Source of the DNA: CAYQEC01 sp964416425 | GTDB taxonomy: Bacteria; Actinomycetota; Acidimicrobiia; Spongiisociales; UBA5794 | DNA: 50,522 nt | Direction: 5' to 3' | NCBI GenBank assembly: GCA_964416425.1 | Contig: CAYQEC010000019.1 | Span: forward strand, 1-50,522 | Shown here: positions 23,985 to 32,394 of the stretch, in pieces | Layout of the letters: each line of letters begins with the position of its first letter | How positions within the stretch are numbered: the first letter of the stretch is position 1 | Notes under the pieces: model-generated | What the model saw: the letters and a program-made list of their open reading frames with translations, nothing else | Databases searched by the model: none | Told to the model about the DNA's origin: nothing | Program-made: the position numbers and the translations under genes

Positions 23985-24476
23985 ATGACGGACGGGCGTT
24001 CGGCGCTGCCGGAGCGTGACCGGGAGCTGGTGGCCGAGCTGTATGCACCACTGCGGCGCTTCGCCGCCGTCGTCGGTCGTCCCGACGTCGACCCCGACGA
24101 TCTCGTGCAGGAGGCGTTCCTCCGTACCCTCCAGGTCCGGCCGCTCGCCGACCTGGTGGCGCCGGCCGCCTACCTGCGCCGAGCCATCCTGAACGCGGCG
24201 AACTCACAACGGCGCCGCTTCGGCCGGGCCCGTTCGGCGCTGCAACGGCTGGGCGCCTCCGATCCCGGTACCACCGAGGCCACCTATCCGTCGGACGTGG
24301 CCGAGTTGTTCCGATTGAGCGCCGCCGAGCGAGCGGTGCTGTTCCTGCACGACGTCGAGGGGTACTCGTTCGAGGAGGTGGGCGGGATGCTCGATATGTC
24401 GTCCGGGGCGGTGCGCATGGCGGCGTCCCGAGCCAGGAGACGCCTGCGCAGATTGCTGGAGGAGGCCGAATCATGA
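23985..24476 (+). CDS. ECF-type RNA polymerase sigma factor
   Basis: A 163-aa sigma-70-family protein. Region 2 runs to about residue 75 with VDPDDLVQEAFLR and AYLRRAILNAANSQRRR; region 4 starts near residue 100 with LSAAERAVLFLHDVEGYSFE, then a helix-turn-helix ending AVRMAASRARRRLRRLL. Size and layout fit the group of actinobacterial ECF-like factors paired with large membrane proteins. ATG 23985 is chosen; an in-frame GTG at 23955 would add 10 residues. Its stop overlaps the next gene (ATGA), which should encode its membrane regulator. Confidence 0.85.
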   Translation: MTDGRSALPERDRELVAELYAPLRRFAAVVGRPDVDPDDLVQEAFLRTLQVRPLADLVAPAAYLRRAILNAANSQRRRFGRARSALQRLGASDPGTTEATYPSDVAELFRLSAAERAVLFLHDVEGYSFEEVGGMLDMSSGAVRMAASRARRRLRRLLEEAES

Positions 24477-25933
24477 GCCATTACCGAGACGCCTTCGAGA
24501 CCCTCGCCGAACGGGGATCGCCCCGCGGCGCCCAGGCGCTGCTGGATCGGATGGAGGGCTCCACGCCGGTGCTGGTCCCGCTTCGTGCGCACCGGCGCCT
24601 CCGGGGACCTGCGGCTGCCTTCGCCGCCTTCGTGCTGGTGCTGCTCGCCGGCGGCACGCTGTTTCTGTTGCGCCCCGGTGGGGCGGCGAACGAGACGGTG
24701 GACGCCGCGGACATCGTGTGGCGGGAGTTCCCGGAAGGGGTGATGGGCTTCGCGGCCGGGCCCGGAGGCTTCATCGGTGAGGACCGCCGCAGCGGATCGC
24801 TTCAGATCGTGTTCTCGTCCGATGGCGTCACCTGGACACCGGTCGAGTTCCCCCGCGAAGCCGGCTACCAGCCCCCCTCCATGGCGGGGCCACCACTCAG
24901 GATGGTGGTGGCCAATGAGACGCGATGGCTGGGCATCGGGCCGGAGATCGAGGTGACCTGGACCTCGACGAACGGCCGGGATTGGTCGCTGGTTGAGGTT
25001 CCCGACGAACTGATGACACGGTTCCGGGACGTGACGGCCGGCGGCGAAATGTTCCTGGCGACCATTTCGGACCCGTTCGACGAGCAGCCTCCGACGCTGT
25101 GGAGGCTGCGAGAAGGATCGTGGGAGCGCCTCACCCCCGCCGGGTTGCCTGAGGGCGAGTTCCTCTTCCTCGAGGGGAACGACACCGGATTCGTCGCCTA
25201 TGCGCAGGGGGACGATGGGAGCTTCTCGACCTGGGCATCGGAGGACGGCTCCGCCTGGACGCCGGGCACGACCGTCGTGGTCGACCCCGTGGCAGACGAA
25301 GGAACGGTGTCGACCTCCATCGTCGCCATGCGGGACGACTGGGTGGCGCTCAGCACCAGCTACCGAGACGATGTCCCGATGCGACATGTGAGGACCTCGA
25401 CTGACGGCCTGCACTGGCAACTCCAGCCGGATCCACCCTTCTCGGAACGGGAGATGAGCTTCTACGTCCAAGCCGGCGGGTCCGTCATCGCGGTCGTGGG
25501 CAACGCGGCGTGGAGCACCGAGGACGGTGCCTCGTGGGAACGCCTGCACACTTTCGACTCTCACGCGATGTGGGCGATGGCAGCGACCGTCGACGGCCGG
25601 ACGGTGGTGCTCTACGAACCGGAGAAGGTCGCCAGTGAGAACTCCGTAACCACGATCGTGATGGCGTCTCCCGTGGACGAGCCCGATCCTGCCGGAACCA
25701 CCCTCCAAGACGAGATCCTCGCCGATGGGACCGTCACCCGGGCCGAGTACGAATCGGCGGTTGCCGCCATGGTGGCGTGCATGGAGGAACGGGGCGTGAC
25801 CGGCATCGAATGGAAGGTCGCCGAGGACGGAGGTCTGATGATCGGCTACGAGTCAATCGGTGATGCCGACGCCGTCCACTCCTTCTGCGACTACAGCTAC
25901 CGCAGTGGCCTGGTAGAGGCTTTCTCGCGGTAA
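24473..25933 (+). CDS. Membrane-anchored Asp-box propeller protein, probable sigma regulator or partner
   Basis: A 486-aa protein: about 45 cytoplasmic residues, one helix (46-67), then a large outer domain. Five Asp-box-like S-x-D-x-G-x-x-W turns are visible: SSDGVTW (115), STNGRDW (165), SEDGSAW (256), STDGLHW (309) and STEDGASW (348), implying a beta-propeller. After about residue 405 comes a small separate domain with two Cys (MVACMEERGV, HSFCDYSY). Translational coupling to the sigma gene and the short cytoplasmic N-terminus suggest an anti-sigma factor with an extracellular sensor. No zinc HxxxCxxC anti-sigma motif is seen, so that role is inferred. Confidence 0.65.
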   Translation: MSHYRDAFETLAERGSPRGAQALLDRMEGSTPVLVPLRAHRRLRGPAAAFAAFVLVLLAGGTLFLLRPGGAANETVDAADIVWREFPEGVMGFAAGPGGFIGEDRRSGSLQIVFSSDGVTWTPVEFPREAGYQPPSMAGPPLRMVVANETRWLGIGPEIEVTWTSTNGRDWSLVEVPDELMTRFRDVTAGGEMFLATISDPFDEQPPTLWRLREGSWERLTPAGLPEGEFLFLEGNDTGFVAYAQGDDGSFSTWASEDGSAWTPGTTVVVDPVADEGTVSTSIVAMRDDWVALSTSYRDDVPMRHVRTSTDGLHWQLQPDPPFSEREMSFYVQAGGSVIAVVGNAAWSTEDGASWERLHTFDSHAMWAMAATVDGRTVVLYEPEKVASENSVTTIVMASPVDEPDPAGTTLQDEILADGTVTRAEYESAVAAMVACMEERGVTGIEWKVAEDGGLMIGYESIGDADAVHSFCDYSYRSGLVEAFSR

Positions 25934-26015
25934 CCGCCGCTGCCGATCTGGGGGCACCGCGCCCGGGCCCTCCTGCGGGCGATGGTGGCCCTGAGCGCGG
26001 CGGATCGGCTCTCGA

Positions 26016-26021
26016 TACGAT
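26016..26021 (+). promoter_or_regulatory. -10 box (TACGAT), leaderless promoter
   Basis: TACGAT ends 7 nt before ATG 26029. It overlaps the alternative upstream ATG at 26020 and so argues for 26029 as the true start. Confidence 0.5.
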
Positions 26022-26028
26022 GGCCGTC

Positions 26029-27252
26029 ATGAGGCGGATCCTGACCGTGTTCCTCGTGCTGGCACCGCTGACGGCCGGGGTGGTGGCGGTAGCGGCGGAG
26101 CCCGCCTCGGACGACCCCGGCCAGCGTTTCGCCGCAGTCGAGCGAGTCATCGCCGAGGAAATGGAATCAGGCGGCGTGCTCGGTGTGGGCGTGGCGATCA
26201 TCGATGATTTCGAGGTCGTCTATGCGCGGAGCTTCGGGTTCGCCGAGCCGGGTCGCCCGGTGGAGGCCGACACCTTGTTCCAGGCCGCTTCCCTCACCAA
26301 GCCGGTGTCCGCGATGGTGGCGGCCGCGGCGGCCGAGGAGGGTCTGATCGATCTCGAGGCGGACGTGGCAGGGATGCTGACCAGTTGGCGGCTGCCGCCG
26401 ATACCGTACGACGGGCCCGTCACGCTTCGCATGCTGTTCGCGCACCGGGCCGGGACCAATGTTCCCGGCTTTCCCGGGTACCGGCTCGACGAGCCGCTGC
26501 CGGATCTGCCGCGGATCCTCGACGGTGTCCGGGACAAGAACGAGCCGATCCGGGTGGTTGCCGAGCCGGGTGCAGGGCGCGCCTACTCGGGCGGCGGGTA
26601 CGTGATGGCCCAATTGGCAATCGAGGACCGCACCGGGCTCACCTGGGAGGACCTCGCCGAGACCCTGGTGTTCGATCCGCTCGGCCTCGAGCTGTCGACG
26701 TTCCGGATCCTCGATGAGTCGGATCGGAGCCGGGTGGCCGTCGGCTACCGGCCGGATGGATCAGAAGTCGCCGGCGGTGGCTGGCATCTCTACCCCGAAA
26801 CGGCGCCCGCCTCGCTGTGGACCACCCCCACCGAGTACGCGGCTTTCCTCATCGACCTGATGCGCTCCTACGAGAGCGACGGCGGCGTCGTACTGGACCG
26901 CGCCACTGCCCGGCTGCTCCTCGATCCGGACTTCGCGGTCGGCTTCGGCGTGAGCCGCGAGGAAGGGGGCATCGCCATCGGGCATGAGGGCGCCAACGAG
27001 GGATACCGTTGCGAGTTCCTGGCGTTGCCGCACCTCGGCGAGGGCGTCGTCGTGATGACGAACAACGACACCGGCGATGCGCTCACCGCCGCGGTGATCG
27101 ATGTGGTCGACGACGAGCTCGGCTGGCCCTGGACCGGCTGGAGCACCCCGTTGTGGGCGGTGCTGGTGGCTTTCGTGGGCTTGATCGTGCTCGGGGCTCT
27201 GATCGGGTGGGCCGTGATCGGCCGGAGACGGCGACGACGCGCCGTCGTGTGA
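26029..27252 (+). CDS. Beta-lactamase-fold serine hydrolase, secreted and membrane-anchored
   Basis: A 407-aa protein: signal peptide to about residue 23, then a class-C/D-Ala-D-Ala-carboxypeptidase-like domain. Catalytic motif 1 is Ser88-L-T-Lys91 (AASLTKPVSA), motif 2 Tyr186-S-G (RAYSGGGYVMA), and motif 3 is the HEGANEG loop near residue 322. A C-terminal helix (about 375-398) followed by RRRRRR anchors it with the enzyme outside. YSG rather than YxN and HxG rather than KTG are usual in esterases and peptidases of this fold, so resistance to beta-lactams should not be assumed. No operon partner. Confidence 0.8.
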   Translation: MRRILTVFLVLAPLTAGVVAVAAEPASDDPGQRFAAVERVIAEEMESGGVLGVGVAIIDDFEVVYARSFGFAEPGRPVEADTLFQAASLTKPVSAMVAAAAAEEGLIDLEADVAGMLTSWRLPPIPYDGPVTLRMLFAHRAGTNVPGFPGYRLDEPLPDLPRILDGVRDKNEPIRVVAEPGAGRAYSGGGYVMAQLAIEDRTGLTWEDLAETLVFDPLGLELSTFRILDESDRSRVAVGYRPDGSEVAGGGWHLYPETAPASLWTTPTEYAAFLIDLMRSYESDGGVVLDRATARLLLDPDFAVGFGVSREEGGIAIGHEGANEGYRCEFLALPHLGEGVVVMTNNDTGDALTAAVIDVVDDELGWPWTGWSTPLWAVLVAFVGLIVLGALIGWAVIGRRRRRRAVV

Positions 27253-27604
27253 GTCACCTCTGCAGCTGGCCGGCCGGCGTCCTCGGTTTCGCCATCACCT
27301 GAGGAGAGCTCGCCGCCCGATCAGGGCTCGATCCGTTCCCACCCCGAGGTCATCGTCGGCTCCGAATCTGTCGTGGACGAGGTCGAAGGGAACGAGGTAC
27401 CCGGCCGACGGCGGAGCCCCGTACATCGCCGGGGCTGGCAGGGATGGAGTTCGGGGTGGTGGCGATGGAGCGCCTCCCGGGTGGAGCGGTGGTCCCGGAC
27501 CATGGCGTCCGGAGGCAGGGCGCCGTCTCCCATCTCCGGCTACCGGCCGTCGAGTAGTACCTTTTGGCGGCCGTCCTTCCACGTGCGCCGAGGAGGCCCT
27601 CGCC
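27253..27604. other. 352-nt gap with no convincing gene
   Basis: The gap before the wzm-like gene holds overlapping open frames on both strands but none with a start signal or recognisable family. One minus-strand frame (about 27295-27425, reading GYLVPFDLVHDRFG) looks faintly protein-like and may be a remnant. GAGGAGG close to 27600 serves the next gene. Confidence 0.4.
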
Positions 27605-28459
27605 ATGGACACTGCCGACGCCGCCGGATCCGATTCGAACCTGACCGCCGTCAACGCCCAACTCTCAACTCGCGCCTACATGGCCGATATGTGGCATCGG
27701 CGCGACTTTGCGGTCGCGGTGCCGCTCGAAGAGCTGCGGTCCGCCCACAAGACCACCCTGCTCGGCAACCTGTGGCACCTCGGCAATCCACTGCTGACGA
27801 TCGCCGTGTTCTACTTCGTGTTCGGAGTGCTGCTGAAATCCAACCGCGGCATCGACCACTACCTGCTGTGGCTCACCATCGGCGTCTTCACGTTTCGCCT
27901 CACCTCCAGCTCGGTCCTCGGAGGAGCCACGTCGATCTCCGCCAACAAGGGTCTGATCCGGGCCATCAAGTTCCCGCGGGCGCTGCTCCCGATCTCGGTG
28001 GTGATCAGCCACGTCCTCACCTTCGGGATCGAGCTGTCGCTGCTGGCAGTGTTCACCATGGCCTCGGGAGTCGGCCTCTCGCGCCGGCTCCTGGCGCTCC
28101 CGGTGATCCTCGTCATCCACACCGCCCTCAATATCGGAGGGGGGTTCGTCGCCGCCCGCCTCAACGAGGCGTTCCGCGACGTGCAGCAGATCATCCCCTT
28201 CCTCTTCCGGCTGCTGCAGTACCTCTCCGGGGTGATGTTCCCGATCCAGAGTCTCCTCGGCGACGGCGTCCCCGGCTGGGCCAAGCAGGCCATCTCCCTC
28301 AACCCGGTGCTGCGCCTCATCGACCTGTACCGGTGGGCGTTCCTCGGCACCGAGGTCGACGTGGGGGCGACGGTGAAGACCGCCGCCATCTCGCTGGCGT
28401 TGCTGTGGTTCGGGTTCCGGTACTTCCGGGCGGCCGAGTGGCGGTACGGACGCGCATGA
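27605..28459 (+). CDS. ABC-2 polysaccharide export permease (Wzm/TagG type)
   Basis: A 284-aa membrane protein of the polysaccharide/teichoic-acid exporter group: cytoplasmic N-terminus with RRDFAVAVPLEELRSAHKTT, then six hydrophobic stretches (about 60-80, 85-103, 135-158, 168-185, 195-212 and 255-275). The WHLGNPLLTIAVFYFVFG and IKFPRALLPISVVI segments are typical, and the C-terminal LNPVLRLIDLYRWAFLG is the family signature. It would carry lipid-linked glycan across the membrane with the ATPase encoded next. The pairing resembles the mycobacterial galactan exporter Rv3783-Rv3781. ATG 27605 follows GAGGAGG by 8 nt. Confidence 0.82.
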   Translation: MDTADAAGSDSNLTAVNAQLSTRAYMADMWHRRDFAVAVPLEELRSAHKTTLLGNLWHLGNPLLTIAVFYFVFGVLLKSNRGIDHYLLWLTIGVFTFRLTSSSVLGGATSISANKGLIRAIKFPRALLPISVVISHVLTFGIELSLLAVFTMASGVGLSRRLLALPVILVIHTALNIGGGFVAARLNEAFRDVQQIIPFLFRLLQYLSGVMFPIQSLLGDGVPGWAKQAISLNPVLRLIDLYRWAFLGTEVDVGATVKTAAISLALLWFGFRYFRAAEWRYGRA

Positions 28460-29187
28460 CGGAGCCGCTCTCGATCCGGGTTCGCGACCTCTACGTCGAC
28501 TACGAAATCTTCGAGGATCGCCGGGCGGCGCTGCGGGAGCGCATCGTGAACCACAAGGGCACCGGGCGTCGGATGGTGCGGGCGCTGCGGGGCCTGACCT
28601 TCGACGTCACCGAGGGCGAGGCAGTCGGCGTCATCGGCTCCAACGGCTCGGGCAAGTCGACCCTGCTCGCCGCCGTCGCCGGGCTGCTCCCGCCGACGTC
28701 GGGTGAGATCCTCGTCTCCGACGAGCCCAAGCTGCTGGGGGTGGGGGCGACGCTGCTGCCGGCGGCGACCGGGTGGAGGAACATCAGGCTCGGGTGCATG
28801 GCCCTGGGCATGACGGCCGACGAGGTCGACGCCGCGATCGAGGACATCGCCGCCTTCACCGACCTGGGGGAGGCACTCGACCGGCCACTGCGCACCTACT
28901 CGTCCGGGATGCGGGCAAGGCTCCACTTCGCGGTCGCCACCTCGGTGCGGCCCCGCATCCTCCTCATCGACGAGGCGCTCGTCGTCGGCGACCAGGCCTT
29001 CCACAAGAAGGCGACGACTCGGATCGAAGAGCTGTTGGGGATCGCCGGGACGCTGCTGCTCGTCAGCCACGCCCTCGGGACCGTTGAGGACACGTGCGAA
29101 CGGGTCCTCTGGGTCGAGCAGGGCCGGCTTCGGGCCGACGGCGAATCGGGCTCGGTCATCGAGAAGTACATGCGGTTCGCCGGGTAG
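28456..29187 (+). CDS. ABC polysaccharide export ATPase (Wzt/TagH type)
   Basis: A 243-aa ATPase with Walker A GSNGSGKST (about residues 60-68), signature region TYSSGMRARLHFAVA, Walker B ILLIDEALVVGD and switch His in LLVSHALGTVE. The degenerate YSSGM signature and the long N-terminal strand pair (RVRDLYVDYEIFEDRRAALR) mark the O-antigen/teichoic exporter subgroup. No C-terminal carbohydrate-binding domain is present, so export should not depend on a chain-end cap. ATG 28456 overlaps the permease stop (ATGA). It ends 10 nt from the convergent UPF0182 gene. Confidence 0.85.
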   Translation: MTEPLSIRVRDLYVDYEIFEDRRAALRERIVNHKGTGRRMVRALRGLTFDVTEGEAVGVIGSNGSGKSTLLAAVAGLLPPTSGEILVSDEPKLLGVGATLLPAATGWRNIRLGCMALGMTADEVDAAIEDIAAFTDLGEALDRPLRTYSSGMRARLHFAVATSVRPRILLIDEALVVGDQAFHKKATTRIEELLGIAGTLLLVSHALGTVEDTCERVLWVEQGRLRADGESGSVIEKYMRFAG

Positions 29188-29197
29188 GCGCGCCGGT

Positions 29198-31798
29198 TCA
29201 GGGTGAGGCCGGCACCGTCTCCTCCACCGCCTGGGACGTCGACGCCGCCTCCCCCACGATGCCGTTGGAGACGGCCGTCACCCCGAACAGGCGGGGCGCG
29301 GTGGTGCCGGCGGTCCCGCTGACGACGATGGACCGGACCCACACCATGGAGCCGTCGAGCGGCAGCGGCGTCATCGGTCCGAACTGGACCGATGACCCGT
29401 TGGCGTTGAGCAGGGTGAACGAACGGGCCAGATCCGGGTCGGTGTCGATGGCGCTCTGCGCCACCAGCGGGCTCGATACCTGGCGGCCCGGCCGCGGTTC
29501 GATGCGCACCAGAAGGAGGCGCTCCGGATCGTCGTGGTCGGCGATGGCGAAGGCGGCCAGGATGTCCCGGTTGGCGTTGGGGTTGCTGGACGCTCCAGGC
29601 ACGTAGGTGCGGATCGCCACCCAGTGGCCCTGCATCTCCCCGGATGAGGGGAGGAAGATCGAGACCGCCGGCGACACGCCCGGGGATTCCTTGGCGACCC
29701 CGTCACCGGGGGCGACGCTGACCGACCAGCGGTCCGAGCCGTTGAACAGCAGTTCCGGGTCGGCCACGTGGTACCGGCCGAGCAGGGTGGTCTGGACGGT
29801 GAACAGGTCGGTCGGGTACAGGAGGTGGGCCCGGAGATCGGCGGGCATGTTCGAGATCGGCTCGATGAGGCCGGGGAAGATCCTGTTCCACGAGTCGAGG
29901 ATCGGGTCGTCGGCGCCACCGACCTTGGTGCGGTAGAGGTGCACGGTGCCGTCGTAGGCGTCGATGGTCGCCTTGACCGAGCCGTGAAGGTAGTTGAAAC
30001 GCCCCCCGGTGAGGCCGGGGGAGGCTATCAGCTTGGTGCCGCGGGCCGACTGGGCGTAGGGGTAGGTGGCCGCCATCGTGTAGCCGTCGACGATCCAGAC
30101 GACCCGGTCACCGCTCACCACCGGATAGGCGTCGACGTCCCAGGTGAGGAACGGGGCCAGCATCCGGAGGCGTTCCAGGGGCGCCCGCCGCAGCAGGAGC
30201 TGGGAGGAGGAGGTGAGCTCGGCGGAGGTCAGCGGTTCGATGTCGCCGAGCCCGATGGCGACCACCAGCCGCTCCCACATCCCACTGAGGCGGATGCCGG
30301 TATCGGCGTCGAAACGGGCCCCACCTTGCTCGGTTCGTTTGCTGCCGACGATGGCGTACCACTTGTCCATCCCTTCCCCGAAGTACAGCTCGGAGCGTTC
30401 CGGGTCGAGCGTCTCCGCCAGAGCGTCGACGTCGGGGCGGCCGTCGGCGGCGGCCACGTCGGCGGGAACCGCCACCACCCCGTTGCCGTGGGTGTACACC
30501 AGGTGCGACTGGACCCAGCCCTTCTCGGGCAGGTCGGCCTGGTTGGCGTTGCGGGTGGCGATCATGACGGGACGGGTGACCCCGTCGATGGTGTAGCGGT
30601 CGAGGTCGACGTCGATGATCCGGGTGGCGGTGGTGCCTTCGAGGACCTGGAGCGGCTTGGCGAGCTGGGCCATGGTGAACACCGGGACCTTGTCGATCAC
30701 CTCCTGCGCCTGCTCGCTGGGGGGCCCCGTCAGCCCGTCGGCATACGGCTCGGTGATCTGCTCGACGGCGTCGAGACGGTAGGCGGCCCGGGTGGCGTCG
30801 AGGTTGTGGGCGATGTAGGGCAGCTCCCGCTCCGCCTCGGCGGGCTTGACGATGAGCTGCTGCACCACCATCGGCGCCAGCCACATCCCGGCGGCGTACA
30901 CGACCATCCACCCGCCGAAGACGACGAGTGCCGGTCGCCACTTGCCGGTGCGGATCCCGTAAAGGGAGGCGACGGCGGCGGCGAAGGCCACGATGGCCAG
31001 GACGATGAGGACGGGGCTGATGACCCGCAGCTCGGTGAAGCCGGGCCCGTCGAAGGCACCGGTCTTGTTGGTGGCGAGATCGGGCCGCTGCACGAACAGG
31101 TAGCTGAGGCCTTGGAGCACGGCGTAGGCGGCGGCGAGGGCTCCCAGGTGCGCCAGTGCTCGGGGCGCCGATTTCCGGCCCCGGGTGGGGAGGCGGAGGG
31201 CGCCGTTGGCGACGTGGCCGGCGACGGCGAAGGCGGCAGCCATCAGCAGCAGGCGGCGGAACCAGGAGGTGGCGATCATCAGGAACGGGAGCCGGAACAG
31301 GTGGTAGCCGAGGTCGAAGCCGATCTCGGGAGCCTTCTCCCCCACGTTCGCGCCGTGGAGGAACAGCAACCACGACTGCCACCGGCTCATCGCCGCCGGG
31401 ATCACCTGGAGGGTCAGGAGCACGACGAGGCCGATCATCAACCAGCGGTGGGCAGGGCCCATGCGCTCCCGGTAGTGGACCACCAGCCGGTTCGGGCCGT
31501 TGTCTGGAGCGGGTTCGACGCGGAGGCCGAGGGTGGCCGAGATGCCCAGCACCACGGCGGTGATGAGGCCGGCGGCGACTGCCAGCTCGATCTGGGCAAC
31601 GAGCCGGGTCGACCACACCGGCGCCGACGTCACCGAGTCGTACCACCAGCGGTCGAGCAGGGTCGCCGCCGCGAATCGCACCAGCCAGACGGCGACGAAG
31701 AAGGCGACGACGGCGAGCGCGATCCGCCGCTGGAGGCGGCTGCGGCGTTGCAGGAACGCAACGATCGGGAACTCGGGTGCGACGGGACGGATTGACAC
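29198..31798 (-). CDS. UPF0182 (COG1615) family membrane protein
   Basis: An 866-aa protein. Seven hydrophobic helices fall in the first ~330 residues (near 26-48, 68-90, 118-138, 165-200, 215-235, 260-285 and 295-315), followed by a large domain. Family hallmarks include LDRWWYDSVTSAPVW near the first helix, ELPYIAHNLDATRAAY after the last, and RRAPLERLRMLAPFLTWD and YLHGSVKATIDAYDG later. The family is widespread in actinobacteria and its function is unknown. GTG 31798 is the likely start, 8 nt after TAGCCT. A 66-nt copy of this start region lies about 470 nt upstream. Confidence 0.85.
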   Translation of the reverse strand: MSIRPVAPEFPIVAFLQRRSRLQRRIALAVVAFFVAVWLVRFAAATLLDRWWYDSVTSAPVWSTRLVAQIELAVAAGLITAVVLGISATLGLRVEPAPDNGPNRLVVHYRERMGPAHRWLMIGLVVLLTLQVIPAAMSRWQSWLLFLHGANVGEKAPEIGFDLGYHLFRLPFLMIATSWFRRLLLMAAAFAVAGHVANGALRLPTRGRKSAPRALAHLGALAAAYAVLQGLSYLFVQRPDLATNKTGAFDGPGFTELRVISPVLIVLAIVAFAAAVASLYGIRTGKWRPALVVFGGWMVVYAAGMWLAPMVVQQLIVKPAEAERELPYIAHNLDATRAAYRLDAVEQITEPYADGLTGPPSEQAQEVIDKVPVFTMAQLAKPLQVLEGTTATRIIDVDLDRYTIDGVTRPVMIATRNANQADLPEKGWVQSHLVYTHGNGVVAVPADVAAADGRPDVDALAETLDPERSELYFGEGMDKWYAIVGSKRTEQGGARFDADTGIRLSGMWERLVVAIGLGDIEPLTSAELTSSSQLLLRRAPLERLRMLAPFLTWDVDAYPVVSGDRVVWIVDGYTMAATYPYAQSARGTKLIASPGLTGGRFNYLHGSVKATIDAYDGTVHLYRTKVGGADDPILDSWNRIFPGLIEPISNMPADLRAHLLYPTDLFTVQTTLLGRYHVADPELLFNGSDRWSVSVAPGDGVAKESPGVSPAVSIFLPSSGEMQGHWVAIRTYVPGASSNPNANRDILAAFAIADHDDPERLLLVRIEPRPGRQVSSPLVAQSAIDTDPDLARSFTLLNANGSSVQFGPMTPLPLDGSMVWVRSIVVSGTAGTTAPRLFGVTAVSNGIVGEAASTSQAVEETVPASP

Positions 31799-31823
31799 GG
31801 CCCTCCAGGCTAGGACGCGCCGG
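31758..31823 (-). repeat. Direct repeat copy A: UPF0182 start region
   Basis: About 55 of 65 positions match copy B (32225-32289) in the same orientation. It contains the -10 box, the GGAGG and the first 14 codons of the UPF0182 gene. Confidence 0.7.
31807..31812 (-). promoter_or_regulatory. -10 box (TAGCCT) of the UPF0182 gene
   Basis: On the minus strand TAGCCT ends 8 nt before the GTG at 31798; a GGAGG lies between them but would be at the extreme 5' end of the mRNA. Confidence 0.45.
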
Positions 31824-31881
31824 GACTACTCGGTCCACAATCGCGGAATTCGTGAACCGCCTCCGCACCCTAGGTGCGGAT

Positions 31882-32196
31882 TCAGTGGAGCGGCGGGGGG
31901 TAGCGCGCGGCCTGCCTGGCCCGCCAGCGGCCGAGAACCCGGCCGACTCCGAGCGCCCCCGCCGCGACCAGGACGAGGAGCGGGAGGCCGTAGTTGACCA
32001 CGGGCACGACCACGAATGATGTCAGCCCCGTCAACAGCAGCATGGCGAGCACGAGCATCAGCCAGAGGATTGGGACCGCCAGCACGACGGCGGCGATGAC
32101 CGACCAACGGGGACGCGACACGCGCCGGCGTCTCGTTGTTGAGCGCCTCCGAGATCCACCGAGCACACCCAACACGATCACGGCGGTGGCCGCCAT
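31882..32196 (-). CDS. Small two-helix membrane protein, unknown function
   Basis: A 104-aa frame with a short N-terminal helix, an Arg-rich stretch (SRRRSTTRRRRVSRP), two strong hydrophobic helices (about 32-55 and 62-85) and a basic tail. No family is recognised. ATG 32196 is the first start. It lies between the two copies of the UPF0182 start region, so it may have been placed there by the duplication, or may be a chance frame in GC-rich DNA. Confidence 0.4.
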   Translation of the reverse strand: MAATAVIVLGVLGGSRRRSTTRRRRVSRPRWSVIAAVVLAVPILWLMLVLAMLLLTGLTSFVVVPVVNYGLPLLVLVAAGALGVGRVLGRWRARQAARYPPPLH

Positions 32197-32224
32197 TGCC
32201 CACCCCCCAAATGCGAGCGAGTCG

Positions 32225-32289
32225 GCAACGATCGGGGACTCGGGTGCAACCGGGCGAGCGACACCGCCTCCCAGGCGAGGACGCGCCGG
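32225..32289 (-). repeat. Direct repeat copy B: displaced UPF0182 start region
   Basis: Same orientation as copy A. It keeps the GTG start position and a GGGAGG, but a 1-nt loss shifts the frame, and the -10 box has become GCGCCT-like on the coding strand (TAGCCT to TCGCCT). No UPF0182 coding sequence follows. Confidence 0.7.
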
Positions 32290-32394
32290 AGCTGTTGCGA
32301 TTGCAGAGCGGATCGGTCGGTCTCCCTACCCCTCACACCCGCCGGCGGGCGGATCCGACCGTGTCAGGTCATGAGGTCCTGCTTCACGTTGCGG

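Noticed and set aside
26029..27252. A beta-lactam resistance gene
   Set aside because: YSG and HEG motifs and the C-terminal anchor point to an esterase or peptidase of the fold rather than a true beta-lactamase.
27295..27661. Minus-strand frames (63-119 codons) before the wzm-like gene
   Set aside because: Three overlapping frames compete, none has a start signal or family, and codon positions show no clear preference.
29768..31795. 675-codon plus-strand frame opposite the UPF0182 gene
   Set aside because: Low-complexity Gly/Asp/Val/His translation with no family features; UPF0182 hallmarks are all on the minus strand.
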